64,000 nt of DNA, from IMG/VR virus record IMGVR_UViG_3300008952_000003, positions 62,001-126,000 of that record; one strand, written 5' to 3'. Below the pieces are notes generated by a model. The model had not been told where the DNA came from. It saw nothing but the letters and a program-made list of their open reading frames with translations, and did not search any database. Position 1 is the first letter of the stretch, and every line of letters begins with the position of its first letter. Shown here piece by piece: positions 44,461-53,128 of this stretch. Source of the stretch: a virus. The position numbers and the translations under genes are program-made.

Positions 44461-45758
44461 GGGACTGGACTGTAAAAGAATTACAAAAATGGGATAAAGA
44501 AATTTGCAAAATAGCAAAAGAAAAATATGATCTTGATTGGTTCCCAATAGAATATGAGATATTGGATTATCATGAGATGTTGAGTTCTATGGCGTACAGT
44601 GGCCTGCCGACTCACTATCGACATTGGTCATTCGGAAAAGCGTTCGAGAGGACCTCTACTCGCTACAACTTGGGAATGGAGGGTCTGCCATACGAGATGA
44701 TCATTAATAGCGATCCTAGCATTGCCTATTTGATGCTTGAGAATCCAATGAGTATACATTTACTAACAATGGCACACTGTGTGGGTCATTCTGATTTTTT
44801 TAAAAATAATCGCATGTTTAAAGATACGGATCCTGCAAATATCATATCTAAATTTAAATCAGCATCAAAAAGAGTAAGGGATTATATCGAAGATCCAAGT
44901 ATTGGAATTGATAAAGTAGAGGCAATGTTGGATGCATGCCACTCAATACAGTATCAAGTACAAAGGACTCCTGGAATAATAAGAGATGCGGATACTGACA
45001 AAAAAGAAACAGAAAATAATAGTAAAAAAATAATAAATGAATTATTTCATTTCGAAAACTTGAAGGATTATAATTTGCTTGGCTTCATAAAAGAGAACTC
45101 TCGCAATTTGGAGGACTGGCAAAGAGATTTGGTGGGGATGGTTGAGAGGAGGTCTCAATATTTTATTCCACAAGCGAAAACAAAGATCATGAACGAAGGC
45201 TGGGCAGTCACAATTCATGAAAAGATCATGAACGATTTAAAACTACCAGACAAATATCAAATAGCTTTTTTGAAATCGCATAATCAAGTTGTGAGGCCGG
45301 TAGTTGGCAGAATTAATCCATATCACCTTGGATATAGCATGTTCAAGAAGATAGAGAAGCAGCGCGGATTTGAGGAGTGTAAGCTGGTTCGAGAGACGCA
45401 TGACGACGAGGCTTTTATAAGGAAATACTTAGATGAAGAATTGTGCAGAGAGCTAAATCTATTCAGTTATTCCTACAATAGACTGGGAAGAAAATACTCA
45501 ATTAGTGATATTTCTGACAAAGAAGGGTGGAAAAGCGTGAGAGACGCCCTAATTAGCAATGTGGGACTTAACAGCGTGCCCGTTGTTTATGTCGATAAGT
45601 TTAATAAGAAAATGAATATCCTTTATTTGAAACACGAGCATGACGGCAGAGATCTGGAGATCAAATATGCAAACAAGGTGTATGATCATATTAGATTTTT
45701 GTGGGATGATGATATAATATTTACTTCCATTTTGGAAGGTGAACTATGGGAATTTTAA
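44457..45758 (+). CDS. spoVR: SpoVR/YcgB family protein
   Basis: A 433-residue member of the SpoVR family. Diagnostic segments are HWSFGKAFE (56-64), GLPYEMIINSDPSIAYLMLE (76-95) and AHCVGHSDFFKNN (106-118), the last with the conserved His pair. Later PYHLGYSMFKKIE also fits the family. E. coli YcgB is about 510 residues, so this copy is shorter. In Bacillus SpoVR affects spore cortex formation; in Gram-negatives its function is open. The start overlaps the YeaH stop (ATGA), which argues for coupled translation and a functional link. Confidence 0.92.
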   Translation: MRDWTVKELQKWDKEICKIAKEKYDLDWFPIEYEILDYHEMLSSMAYSGLPTHYRHWSFGKAFERTSTRYNLGMEGLPYEMIINSDPSIAYLMLENPMSIHLLTMAHCVGHSDFFKNNRMFKDTDPANIISKFKSASKRVRDYIEDPSIGIDKVEAMLDACHSIQYQVQRTPGIIRDADTDKKETENNSKKIINELFHFENLKDYNLLGFIKENSRNLEDWQRDLVGMVERRSQYFIPQAKTKIMNEGWAVTIHEKIMNDLKLPDKYQIAFLKSHNQVVRPVVGRINPYHLGYSMFKKIEKQRGFEECKLVRETHDDEAFIRKYLDEELCRELNLFSYSYNRLGRKYSISDISDKEGWKSVRDALISNVGLNSVPVVYVDKFNKKMNILYLKHEHDGRDLEIKYANKVYDHIRFLWDDDIIFTSILEGELWEF

Positions 45759-45759
45759 G

Positions 45760-47694
45760 ATGACAAAAACAAATGAATTTTTAGATATCGTTGAGAAGAG
45801 AAGCAAGGAAAAAAAGAGAAGTAAGTTTTCTGGTGCTTTTTCCGACTATTTGGATTTGGTGGAAGAAGACAGAGGAATTTCCATCTTGGCTCACAGAAGG
45901 CTATATGATACAATAAAATCCTACGGAATAACAAGAATGACGCCAGATGACGGCCGCTGCGCAAATCTATTTAATGGCGAAAAAATAAGAACCTACGACT
46001 ATTTTCAGTCCAATTTCTTTGGTATGGAGAGGTCCTTGGCTAAAATTATGAGATATTTGCACTCTGCGGCCATGCGAGGCGAGGAGAGCAAGCAAGTTCT
46101 TCTTCTGCTGGGCCCAGTTGGGGCTGGAAAATCTGCTCTAATCGAACATATCAAACGCGCTTTGGAGTCTGCAGGCTCATTTTATCAAATAGGTGGTTGT
46201 CCGATTCAAGAGGAGCCGCTACATTTGGTTCCGAGGAGCTTGAGGGAGGAATTTAAGAATATTTATGGGATCTCGATTGAGGGAGATTTGTGTCCCGTCT
46301 GTCGACATAATTTGCTAAATGAGTACGACGGTGATTATTTAAACATGCCAGTGGTTGAGACGACTTTCTCAATAAGGGGTCGCAGAGGTATCGGAGTTGT
46401 TCCGCCGATGGACGCAAATACTCAAGATACCAGCATCTTGATAGGCTCTGAGGATATTTCTAAGTTAGATTTGTATCCCGAAGACGACCCGAGAGCCCTG
46501 AGTTTTAATGGGGCCTTTAATGTCGGAAATCGAGGGATTGTTGAGTTTGTAGAGGTATTCAAAAATGAGATAGAATTTCTCCACACCATGATCACAGCAA
46601 CGCAAGAGAAGGCTATTCCAAGCCCCGGAAAGGGCGCCATGATTTATTTCGATGGGGTTATATTAGCTCACTGCAATGAGGCAGAATGGAATAAGTTTAA
46701 ATCAGAGAACACCAATGAGGCTATTCTAGATAGAATTGTTAGAGTGAATGTTCCATATTGCCTTGAGGTCACAGAAGAACAGAAGATATATCAAAAAATG
46801 CTCGATGAGTCTGATTTTGATGCACATATTGCACCACACACGCTTGAAATTGCAGCAATGTTCGCTGTACTATCCCGTCTAAAGATCTCCAACAAGGTTG
46901 ATCCCATTACAAAGATGAAGATTTACAATGGGGAGGAAATTGTTGAGAAGGGATATATTAAGAAAATCGATATTAATGATCTCAGAGAAGAGGCGAGAGA
47001 TGAGGGAATGACTGGCCTCTCAACTAGATTCATAATGAAATCAATCGACGCCGCTTTGGCCGATTCGGATAGAAATATGGTTACTCCTATATCAATTCGA
47101 GATGCTCTGGTGAAACAAGTCAAAGAACAAGTTGTCGTCGAAGAGCTAAGAGAAAAGTATCTATCATTTCTCCAGAAAGAGCTTCACGATGAATATTTGA
47201 GAATACTAGAAAAAGAAATAACCAAAGCTTTTGTTTCTGCGTATAAAGAGCAGGCTGAATCACTCTTTGACAATTATCTTGATCATGCTGAAGCGTATGT
47301 CAACGCCACAAAGGTGAAGGATAACATCACCGGAGAGGAGATGGTCGCTGATGAGGAATTTTTGTGCTCCATTGAAGAGCAAATTGGTATTGTCGGCTCG
47401 GCACGAGAAAACTTCAGAGCAGATATAACTGCTTATATGTTTGCCAAGTTGAGAAGAAAAGAGAAAATTGACTGGAGAGCATACGGCCCGCTTAAAGAAG
47501 CAATCGAGAACAAACTATTGGATTCGGTGAGAGACATATCCAGAATTGTGACTAAATCAAAGTCCAGAGACAATAAGCAGAAAAAGAAATACAATGAGAT
47601 GGTCAAGACTCTCATTGAGGACTATGGATATAGCGAAGATTCTGCAAATGAAATTATTAAATATGCCTCGAATAATCTCTGGCGCGATAGCTAA
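45760..47694 (+). CDS. prkA: PrkA/YeaG family AAA+ protein (serine kinase)
   Basis: A 644-residue PrkA homologue, the same length as E. coli YeaG. I choose the ATG at 45760, just after the SpoVR stop; a GTG at 45739 would add seven residues. FFGMERSLAKIMRYLHSAA leads to the P-loop LGPVGAGKSA (117-126). GDLCPVCRHNLL is the family's Cys motif, and MIYFDGVILAHCNEAEW the Walker B/sensor region. The C-terminal third is helical, as in PrkA's kinase-like part. PrkA has been described as a serine protein kinase and, in Bacillus, as an ATP-dependent protease. It is the last gene before a terminator. Confidence 0.93.
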   Translation: MTKTNEFLDIVEKRSKEKKRSKFSGAFSDYLDLVEEDRGISILAHRRLYDTIKSYGITRMTPDDGRCANLFNGEKIRTYDYFQSNFFGMERSLAKIMRYLHSAAMRGEESKQVLLLLGPVGAGKSALIEHIKRALESAGSFYQIGGCPIQEEPLHLVPRSLREEFKNIYGISIEGDLCPVCRHNLLNEYDGDYLNMPVVETTFSIRGRRGIGVVPPMDANTQDTSILIGSEDISKLDLYPEDDPRALSFNGAFNVGNRGIVEFVEVFKNEIEFLHTMITATQEKAIPSPGKGAMIYFDGVILAHCNEAEWNKFKSENTNEAILDRIVRVNVPYCLEVTEEQKIYQKMLDESDFDAHIAPHTLEIAAMFAVLSRLKISNKVDPITKMKIYNGEEIVEKGYIKKIDINDLREEARDEGMTGLSTRFIMKSIDAALADSDRNMVTPISIRDALVKQVKEQVVVEELREKYLSFLQKELHDEYLRILEKEITKAFVSAYKEQAESLFDNYLDHAEAYVNATKVKDNITGEEMVADEEFLCSIEEQIGIVGSARENFRADITAYMFAKLRRKEKIDWRAYGPLKEAIENKLLDSVRDISRIVTKSKSRDNKQKKKYNEMVKTLIEDYGYSEDSANEIIKYASNNLWRDS

Positions 47695-47721
47695 GATATT
47701 TTAAAAAATAGTATTTAAAAT

Positions 47722-47759
47722 AAGCCCCTTATTTCATTTAGAAAAGGGGCTTCTTTGTG
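47722..47759 (+). terminator. Intrinsic terminator after prkA
   Basis: AAGCCCCTT (47722-47730) pairs perfectly with AAGGGGCTT (47744-47752), followed by CTTTGTGTCTTTT. It closes the neck-YeaH-SpoVR-PrkA operon. The remaining 130 bases before the next gene hold a weak AT-rich leader with ATAAGGAGAAAATA as ribosome site; I saw no clear promoter motif there. Confidence 0.8.
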
Positions 47760-47889
47760 TCTTTTCGATATCGGACTCTCTATGTATTCCCGGACAAGGA
47801 TATAAATCACTCTCGTCCCTGGTTTCTTTAACAATGTTTATCGAAACTGGCATATTTTAATTTCAAAACAATAAGGAGAAAATAACAAT

Positions 47890-49020
47890 ATGGCTAAAAC
47901 AAGAATTAATGTCCGTCAGGTCGACCTGGAACTTGCAGGTGGAGCCTCGGACTATGAAACAATGGCAGAAGCAGTCGCCGCAGAGGGCGCAGCCCTCGTT
48001 GGTAAGCTGGTTCCTGCTAAGTTTGACCCAAAATATTTGGGTGTTAGTCTTTCTGTCGCCGATTATGACGGTGCAGCATCTGACTATACAATCGTAAACA
48101 AGGGAGTACTGACCTCCCTGTCAGCCTCAATCACGGCTACCACAGACCTCCACATGAGCTACCTGAACGCCGATTATAATGCCCTCCTGACGGCTTCGGC
48201 TGAACGTGCAGCACTTCAGGCTGATATTGATCAGAACGAAGCAGACGCAGACGCAGCAATCGCAGCACTTCAAGCTGACGTTGATCAGAACGAAACAGAC
48301 GGCGATACCGATCGCGCAGCAATTCGCTCTGAATTCGCAGCAGCAGATGCAATCCAGTGGAAGAACGTGCTAGGCGCCGTAGGCGCAGTTCAAGCTGACG
48401 TTGATCAGAACGAAACAGACGGCGATACCGATCGCGCAGCAATTCGCTCTGAATTCGCAGCAGCAGATACAGCAATTCTGCTCCAAATCGCTACGAACCT
48501 AACAAACGGTACCGCAGCCCTCGCAGCAGTTCAAGCTGACGTTGACGGTAACGAAGCAGACGCTGACGCAGCAGACGCAGTTCTCCAGGGTCAGATTACA
48601 TCTAACGATGCCGACATCGCTACGAACGCCGCCGACATCGCAACAGAGACAGCACGCGCTCTTGCAGCAGAAGCAGTTAATGCTGGCTTGATTAGTGCAG
48701 AAGCGACTCGCGCTACTGCAGCAGAAGGTGTACTCACCACAGATGTGTTGGAACTCAACGCTGATGTCCTCGCACTTCACGGAAGACACTTCAGAGCAAG
48801 TAGTGTTGTAGTTGCAGGAGGCGCCCATGGTGTTTCTGTTTCTCCAGCAGACGCAGGCTCGTTGCAAGTATTTGTTAACGGTCTACTTAAAGTGGCTGGA
48901 GACGATTACACTGTAACTGCAGACGGAAACGGTTCTGTTACTGACGTTAGTGTTCTTGGTTGTGAAGCAGGTGATGATGTCACCGTCATGGGTCAAGGAT
49001 ACGTGTCTCTAACATCGTAA
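47890..49020 (+). CDS. Repetitive fibre, possible fibritin/whisker-like protein
   Basis: A 376-residue Ala/Asp-rich protein. Residues 1-95 form an N-terminal domain. Residues 105-285 are coiled-coil-like repeats (LQADVDQNETDGDTDRAAIR, LQADIDQNEADADAAI, AVQADVDGNEADADAADAV) as in trimeric stalks. The last 90 residues are a beta tip (GRHFRASSVVVAGG ... MGQGYVSLTS). Its place between neck and sheath genes and its trimeric-stalk style recall T4 fibritin (wac), but there is no sequence match I can show. Codons are biased as in the capsid gene (CGC/CGT arginine), so it is probably abundant. A strong terminator follows. Confidence 0.6.
   Translation: MAKTRINVRQVDLELAGGASDYETMAEAVAAEGAALVGKLVPAKFDPKYLGVSLSVADYDGAASDYTIVNKGVLTSLSASITATTDLHMSYLNADYNALLTASAERAALQADIDQNEADADAAIAALQADVDQNETDGDTDRAAIRSEFAAADAIQWKNVLGAVGAVQADVDQNETDGDTDRAAIRSEFAAADTAILLQIATNLTNGTAALAAVQADVDGNEADADAADAVLQGQITSNDADIATNAADIATETARALAAEAVNAGLISAEATRATAAEGVLTTDVLELNADVLALHGRHFRASSVVVAGGAHGVSVSPADAGSLQVFVNGLLKVAGDDYTVTADGNGSVTDVSVLGCEAGDDVTVMGQGYVSLTS
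48269..48468 (+). repeat. Perfect 80-base direct repeat in the fibre gene
   Basis: Bases 48269-48348 and 48389-48468 are identical and lie exactly 120 bases apart (40 codons). They encode a repeated stalk segment. Exact identity including third positions points to a recent duplication or gene conversion. Confidence 0.9.
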
Positions 49021-49065
49021 TCTAAATCATTAATGTGATATTCCAATTTTATTGAAATATTGCTT

Positions 49066-49099
49066 GGCCCTCCCAAATTAATGGGAGGGCCTTTTTTTT
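49066..49099 (+). terminator. Intrinsic terminator after the repetitive fibre gene
   Basis: GGCCCTCCCA (49066-49075) pairs perfectly with TGGGAGGGCC (49082-49091), followed by eight T. This is the strongest terminator in the window. Confidence 0.9.
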
Positions 49100-49103
49100 A
49101 AAA

Positions 49104-49110
49104 CTATTTA
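49104..49110 (+). promoter_or_regulatory. Putative late promoter motif CTATTTA
   Basis: AAACTATTTAAAATTG follows the terminator directly and precedes the ATG at 49141 by 37 bases. Confidence 0.5.
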
Positions 49111-49140
49111 AAATTGATTGCATGTCAAGGAGTCACAAAC

Positions 49141-49515
49141 ATGTTCGAGAAAATAAGAAACTTTTTTAACCCTGCTAGTAAGGCTGAATCGGAAGAAGAA
49201 GTCTCCGAAGAGTTAATCCAGGAGCCCAAGCCAGAAATACCAGATACGCTTGAGGTCCCATGGGAAGACATAGTTCAATTGAAGAATATCGATATCGCCA
49301 GAAAGAAGGTCTATAGCCAGTTAAAAGAGTTATTATATAATGCGAAGCTTGCTGAAAGAAACGCTTTTCAGACCTTGGACGCCTATCGAGACATCGAGAA
49401 AGAAAAGCTAGAAAAACTGCATGAAAAATACAAAATCCCAGCAGATGGGAGCTACGACTTCGAATTACCAGAGGTAACGGGCAAGCGAGGATACTTTAAG
49501 AAAAGAAATAAGTAG
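49141..49515 (+). CDS. Small acidic-to-basic protein before the sheath gene, unknown
   Basis: A 124-residue protein starting at ATG 49141 with CAAGGAGTCACAAAC upstream; a TTG at 49114 would place the ribosome site inside the gene. Residues 15-45 are acidic and Pro-rich, 55-95 a likely coiled coil (ARKKVYSQLKELLYNAKLAE), and the end is basic (KRGYFKKRNK). It lies between a terminator and the sheath promoter, so it is a separate small transcript or the start of the tail operon. Role unknown; tail assembly is a guess. Confidence 0.6.
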   Translation: MFEKIRNFFNPASKAESEEEVSEELIQEPKPEIPDTLEVPWEDIVQLKNIDIARKKVYSQLKELLYNAKLAERNAFQTLDAYRDIEKEKLEKLHEKYKIPADGSYDFELPEVTGKRGYFKKRNK

Positions 49516-49558
49516 ACTCATTCTAGAATATTTAATATGACTTTGAAAAAATAATAAA

Positions 49559-49567
49559 CTATTTATA
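49559..49567 (+). promoter_or_regulatory. Putative late promoter motif CTATTTATA
   Basis: AACTATTTATAGTATAA lies 47 bases before the sheath ATG, which has GTAGGAGAAAATTTAA as ribosome site. Confidence 0.5.
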
Positions 49568-49605
49568 GTATAACAGGATTTTATTTCCCGTAGGAGAAAA
49601 TTTAA

Positions 49606-52461
49606 ATGTCAGTCAAAAAGTTCAAATTTGTATCGCCAGGTGTGTTTTTAAGCGAAGTTGACAATTCGCAACTACCTGCTGCAGAGCGAGAAATCGGACC
49701 ACTTCTTGTAGGCCGAACCCAATTCGGACCAGCCATGAGGCCCGTCACGGTCCAGTCTTTTTCGGAATATGTAGAGACTTTTGGAAATCCAGTGCCAGGG
49801 TCATCCGGCGGGGATGTCTGGAGAGATGGTAACCAGCAGGGCCCCACCTATGCGGCTTACGCAGCCCAAGCTTATCTTAAGGCGGACGTGGGCCCAGTGA
49901 CAATGGTTCGTTTGTTGGGTTCGGACAATCCAGACTTCATCGGAAGTCCGGTCGCATCAAATCGCGCCGCCGCAGGTTGGGCGACAGAAGGCACAATTGA
50001 CCCAGGAAACGACGGTGGCGCCTATGCCCTGGTTGTTTGCAATAGTTCTTCTACACCCACTGGAGAAGTCCAAACAGCAACGATAGGGGCTATCTGGTAC
50101 ATCAATGACGGCACAATATCCCTAAGCGGAACTCTCGCCGGCCCTGGAGGGGCAACCAGCCAAACTGGCTCATATGCACTCTTCAGAAACAATGGGTCAG
50201 CATTCAATCCAGAATATACAGCTATCATAAAGGACTCGGGAGGAAATATAGTCCACAAGACTGCATTCAATGGAGATCCTGATTCTGCCAAGTATATTCG
50301 CAATGTTTTTAATACAAATCCACAACTGTTAAACTCGGATGTGGTGGACACAAGTGCCTTTTCTCATGGAGAGGATCTATATTGGCTTGGTGAAACATTC
50401 GAGGGTGCTTTATCAACAAAGAATTTAAGTAATCCGGACGCAATGATCGTTGCTCTAGGAAATGATATAGGAACTGTCAGCAGATCCGATATGAAAGAGA
50501 ACTACCGAGAGGCATCTACTGGCTGGTTCATTTCTCAGGATTTAACAACAGATACCGGATCTTACAGCCCCAGAACTCAAGACACTCTCTTCAGAATTGT
50601 CGCGAGAGATGCGGGCGAGAGCATACAAAATACTTTAAAAATATCAATACAAAATGTCAAAGCATCTACGAGTCTTCTTGATCAATATGGAACCTTCGAT
50701 GTTGTCGTGAGAAGAGCCAACGATTCGGACAATGTTGTAAAGTATGTTGAAAGATATACCAATCTGTCCCTCAATCCTGCTTCTGATAATTACATCGGTG
50801 TCAAGATAGGTGACAAATACACAGAATATGATGATGACCAAAAGAGACTTAGAGAATATGGCGAATATAATAATCAATCAAAATACATTCGAGTGGACAT
50901 TAGAGATGACGTAGCATCAGGTCTAACTGATGCAAAATATCTTCCATTTGGAGTGCAGGGCCCCAGAATCCCCGCCCCCGTTACTATGAGTAGCGGCTCC
51001 ACAACTATGACCGTGCCGCTAGGTCTCGGGTCAATAATAGTCACCGGATCATTAGCGGCCGATACGAAGGCATCAGCAACATCGATGTATGATGCTGGGG
51101 GATACATCCAACATACCTGTTCTGTGGAGTGGCCCCTGGTTACCTTAAGACACTCCGCTTCTGACGGGGGGATTGGAAATCCAAAGGACGCATTCTTTGG
51201 TGCCCAATCATCAACACAGGTCTCCCTCAATGACAATATTAACTTCGATCAAGGCTACGGCGACCTTCTACGGGCTTTTCCAACAGCCCTCGAAGGTACT
51301 ATGGCAGCCGGCTGGGTATTCTCTCTGGATGATGTAGTCATCAGTGGATCTGCCACAGCATTTTATCAAGAAAACTCCAGAGTAAACGGCAATTCGGCAA
51401 CAGCCCAGGGTGACTACAAGTCTATCTTGGAGGCTGGATATGATAGTTTTACTGCTCCTCTTTATGGTGGGTTTGATGGATTAAACATCACGGAAATTGA
51501 GCCATTTAGAAATAGCGCAATGACTTCCGCAGATAATGAGTTCACCAACTATGCTTTCAACTCAATACAACAGGCGCTTAATAGCGTGGCAGACCCAGAG
51601 GTGGCTGAATACAACCTCCTCGCTGTTCCTGGATTGACGAATACAAAGTTAACACAGCACATGATCAACACTTGTGAAGACCGCGCAGACGCGCTAGCAG
51701 TTGTTGACTTAGGGAGTGTTTATGAGCCCTTTACTGAGACAACCGACTCCTTTAAAGAAAGAATAAGCACGCCAAAGGATGCCGTAGACGCACTTAGGTT
51801 GAGGCAAATTGATTCTTCATACGCTTGCACCTATTTTCCATGGGTCCAGGTTAGGGATACGATCGCCTCACGCCTCTTGTGGGTACCACCTTCAGTAATC
51901 GGCCTTGGAGTCATGGCTAACTCGGAAGCAAAATCAGAAGTCTGGTTCGCCCCGGCTGGCTTTAATCGCGGAGGACTCACAGAGGGATCTGCAGGCCTCC
52001 CAGTCGCGGGATTGACATATAAGTTGACTTCGAAAGATAGGGATCTTCTCTACGATGCGAGCGTTAATCCAATCGCCTCATTTCCTTCCGAAGGAATCGT
52101 GGTCTTTGGACAAAAGACTATGCAAGTTCAGAGATCTGCACTCGATAGAATCAATGTCAGAAGACTAATGATTTTCATCAAGAAGCAGGTTTCCAGAATC
52201 TCTTCAGGTCTCTTGTTTGATCAAAATGTTAGCGTGACGTGGGAAAGGTTCTTGAATCAAGTCAACCCTCTGTTGGCTAGTATCCAATCCAGACTCGGCT
52301 TAACTGAGTTTAAGGTGGTCTTGGATGAAACAACTACGACCCCGGATTTGATAGATCAAAACATCATGTATGCCAAGATATTCTTGAAGCCCGCAAGAGC
52401 TATTGAATTCATCGCAGTTGATTTTGTGATCACAAGATCCGGCGCATCTTTTGATGATTAA
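49606..52461 (+). CDS. Tail sheath protein (gp18-like)
   Basis: A 951-residue contractile sheath protein. The N-terminus, KKFKFVSPGVFLSEVDNSQL followed by GPLLVGRTQFGP, is typical of sheath subunits, as is the C-terminal domain (AFPSEGIVVFGQKT-like phrase, then RINVRRLMIFIKKQVSRISSG and FDQNVSVTWERFLNQVNPLL), which forms the interlocking mesh. It is about 290 residues longer than T4 gp18, the extra length lying in the surface-exposed middle. It is followed by the tube gene, as in T4. Confidence 0.9.
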   Translation: MSVKKFKFVSPGVFLSEVDNSQLPAAEREIGPLLVGRTQFGPAMRPVTVQSFSEYVETFGNPVPGSSGGDVWRDGNQQGPTYAAYAAQAYLKADVGPVTMVRLLGSDNPDFIGSPVASNRAAAGWATEGTIDPGNDGGAYALVVCNSSSTPTGEVQTATIGAIWYINDGTISLSGTLAGPGGATSQTGSYALFRNNGSAFNPEYTAIIKDSGGNIVHKTAFNGDPDSAKYIRNVFNTNPQLLNSDVVDTSAFSHGEDLYWLGETFEGALSTKNLSNPDAMIVALGNDIGTVSRSDMKENYREASTGWFISQDLTTDTGSYSPRTQDTLFRIVARDAGESIQNTLKISIQNVKASTSLLDQYGTFDVVVRRANDSDNVVKYVERYTNLSLNPASDNYIGVKIGDKYTEYDDDQKRLREYGEYNNQSKYIRVDIRDDVASGLTDAKYLPFGVQGPRIPAPVTMSSGSTTMTVPLGLGSIIVTGSLAADTKASATSMYDAGGYIQHTCSVEWPLVTLRHSASDGGIGNPKDAFFGAQSSTQVSLNDNINFDQGYGDLLRAFPTALEGTMAAGWVFSLDDVVISGSATAFYQENSRVNGNSATAQGDYKSILEAGYDSFTAPLYGGFDGLNITEIEPFRNSAMTSADNEFTNYAFNSIQQALNSVADPEVAEYNLLAVPGLTNTKLTQHMINTCEDRADALAVVDLGSVYEPFTETTDSFKERISTPKDAVDALRLRQIDSSYACTYFPWVQVRDTIASRLLWVPPSVIGLGVMANSEAKSEVWFAPAGFNRGGLTEGSAGLPVAGLTYKLTSKDRDLLYDASVNPIASFPSEGIVVFGQKTMQVQRSALDRINVRRLMIFIKKQVSRISSGLLFDQNVSVTWERFLNQVNPLLASIQSRLGLTEFKVVLDETTTTPDLIDQNIMYAKIFLKPARAIEFIAVDFVITRSGASFDD

Positions 52462-52475
52462 AAGAAAACTAATAA

Positions 52476-52482
52476 CTATTTA
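52476..52482 (+). promoter_or_regulatory. Putative late promoter motif CTATTTA
   Basis: AACTATTTAAGATATAAT lies 43 bases before the tube ATG, giving the tube its own promoter besides read-through from the sheath. Confidence 0.5.
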
Positions 52483-52518
52483 AGATATAATACACATCAT
52501 AAAGGAGTATTTTAAGAC

Positions 52519-53103
52519 ATGGCATTCTGGACAGACGCACAAAATAAAGATCCAAAAAGAGCATTTAGATTTATGGTCCAAATTGGCGGCATGGAAAATG
52601 GCGCTACTTGGTATGCTAAGGCAGTGACGAAGCCAAAAATAACTGTTGAAGAGGCAGATCACACTTTTCTAAATCACAAATTTTACTATCCTGGGAGAAC
52701 AAGCTGGGATTCCGTAGAAATTACCCTGGTCGACCCCGTTAGTCCGGACGCCGCTGCAAATACTGCAGCCATCATTCGTGCTTCTGGCTATACTCCACCA
52801 AAAGATGTCAATGACGTTACCACTATGTCAAAAGCAGCAGCAGTTAAAGCTCTCAACGGCGTAGTGATCAAACAGATTGATTCTGTTGGCGAGACTCTTG
52901 AAAAATGGACTCTTTGGAATGCTTTTCTTACTAACGTTACTTATGGTGATCTGACTTATGATGAAGATGGCCTTACGGAAATCACAATGACAGTCCGCTT
53001 TGATTGGGCCGTACTAGAGACACTCAACGAATCAAAAACTGGAAGAACCACACCTGAAGGCGCTTCAGCCGATGGAAAAACATTCTTCAAACCAGGAAGC
53101 TGA
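52519..53103 (+). CDS. Tail tube protein (gp19-like)
   Basis: A 194-residue tube subunit. It opens MAFWTDAQNKDPKRAFRFMV, with VTKPKITVEEADHTFLNHKF and YYPGRTSWDSVEITLVDP, the pattern of gp19-type tubes whose hexamers stack into the DNA channel. It is 30 residues longer than T4 gp19. AAAGGAGTATTTTAAGAC precedes its ATG. It sits between sheath and hub genes, as expected. Confidence 0.88.
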   Translation: MAFWTDAQNKDPKRAFRFMVQIGGMENGATWYAKAVTKPKITVEEADHTFLNHKFYYPGRTSWDSVEITLVDPVSPDAAANTAAIIRASGYTPPKDVNDVTTMSKAAAVKALNGVVIKQIDSVGETLEKWTLWNAFLTNVTYGDLTYDEDGLTEITMTVRFDWAVLETLNESKTGRTTPEGASADGKTFFKPGS

Positions 53104-53128
53104 TAAATAATTTTAAGAGAGGTGTATA

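Noticed and set aside
43252-47694. SpoVR and PrkA as proof of a spore-forming host
   Set aside because: The same families are widespread in non-sporulating Gram-negative bacteria, so they do not identify the host.
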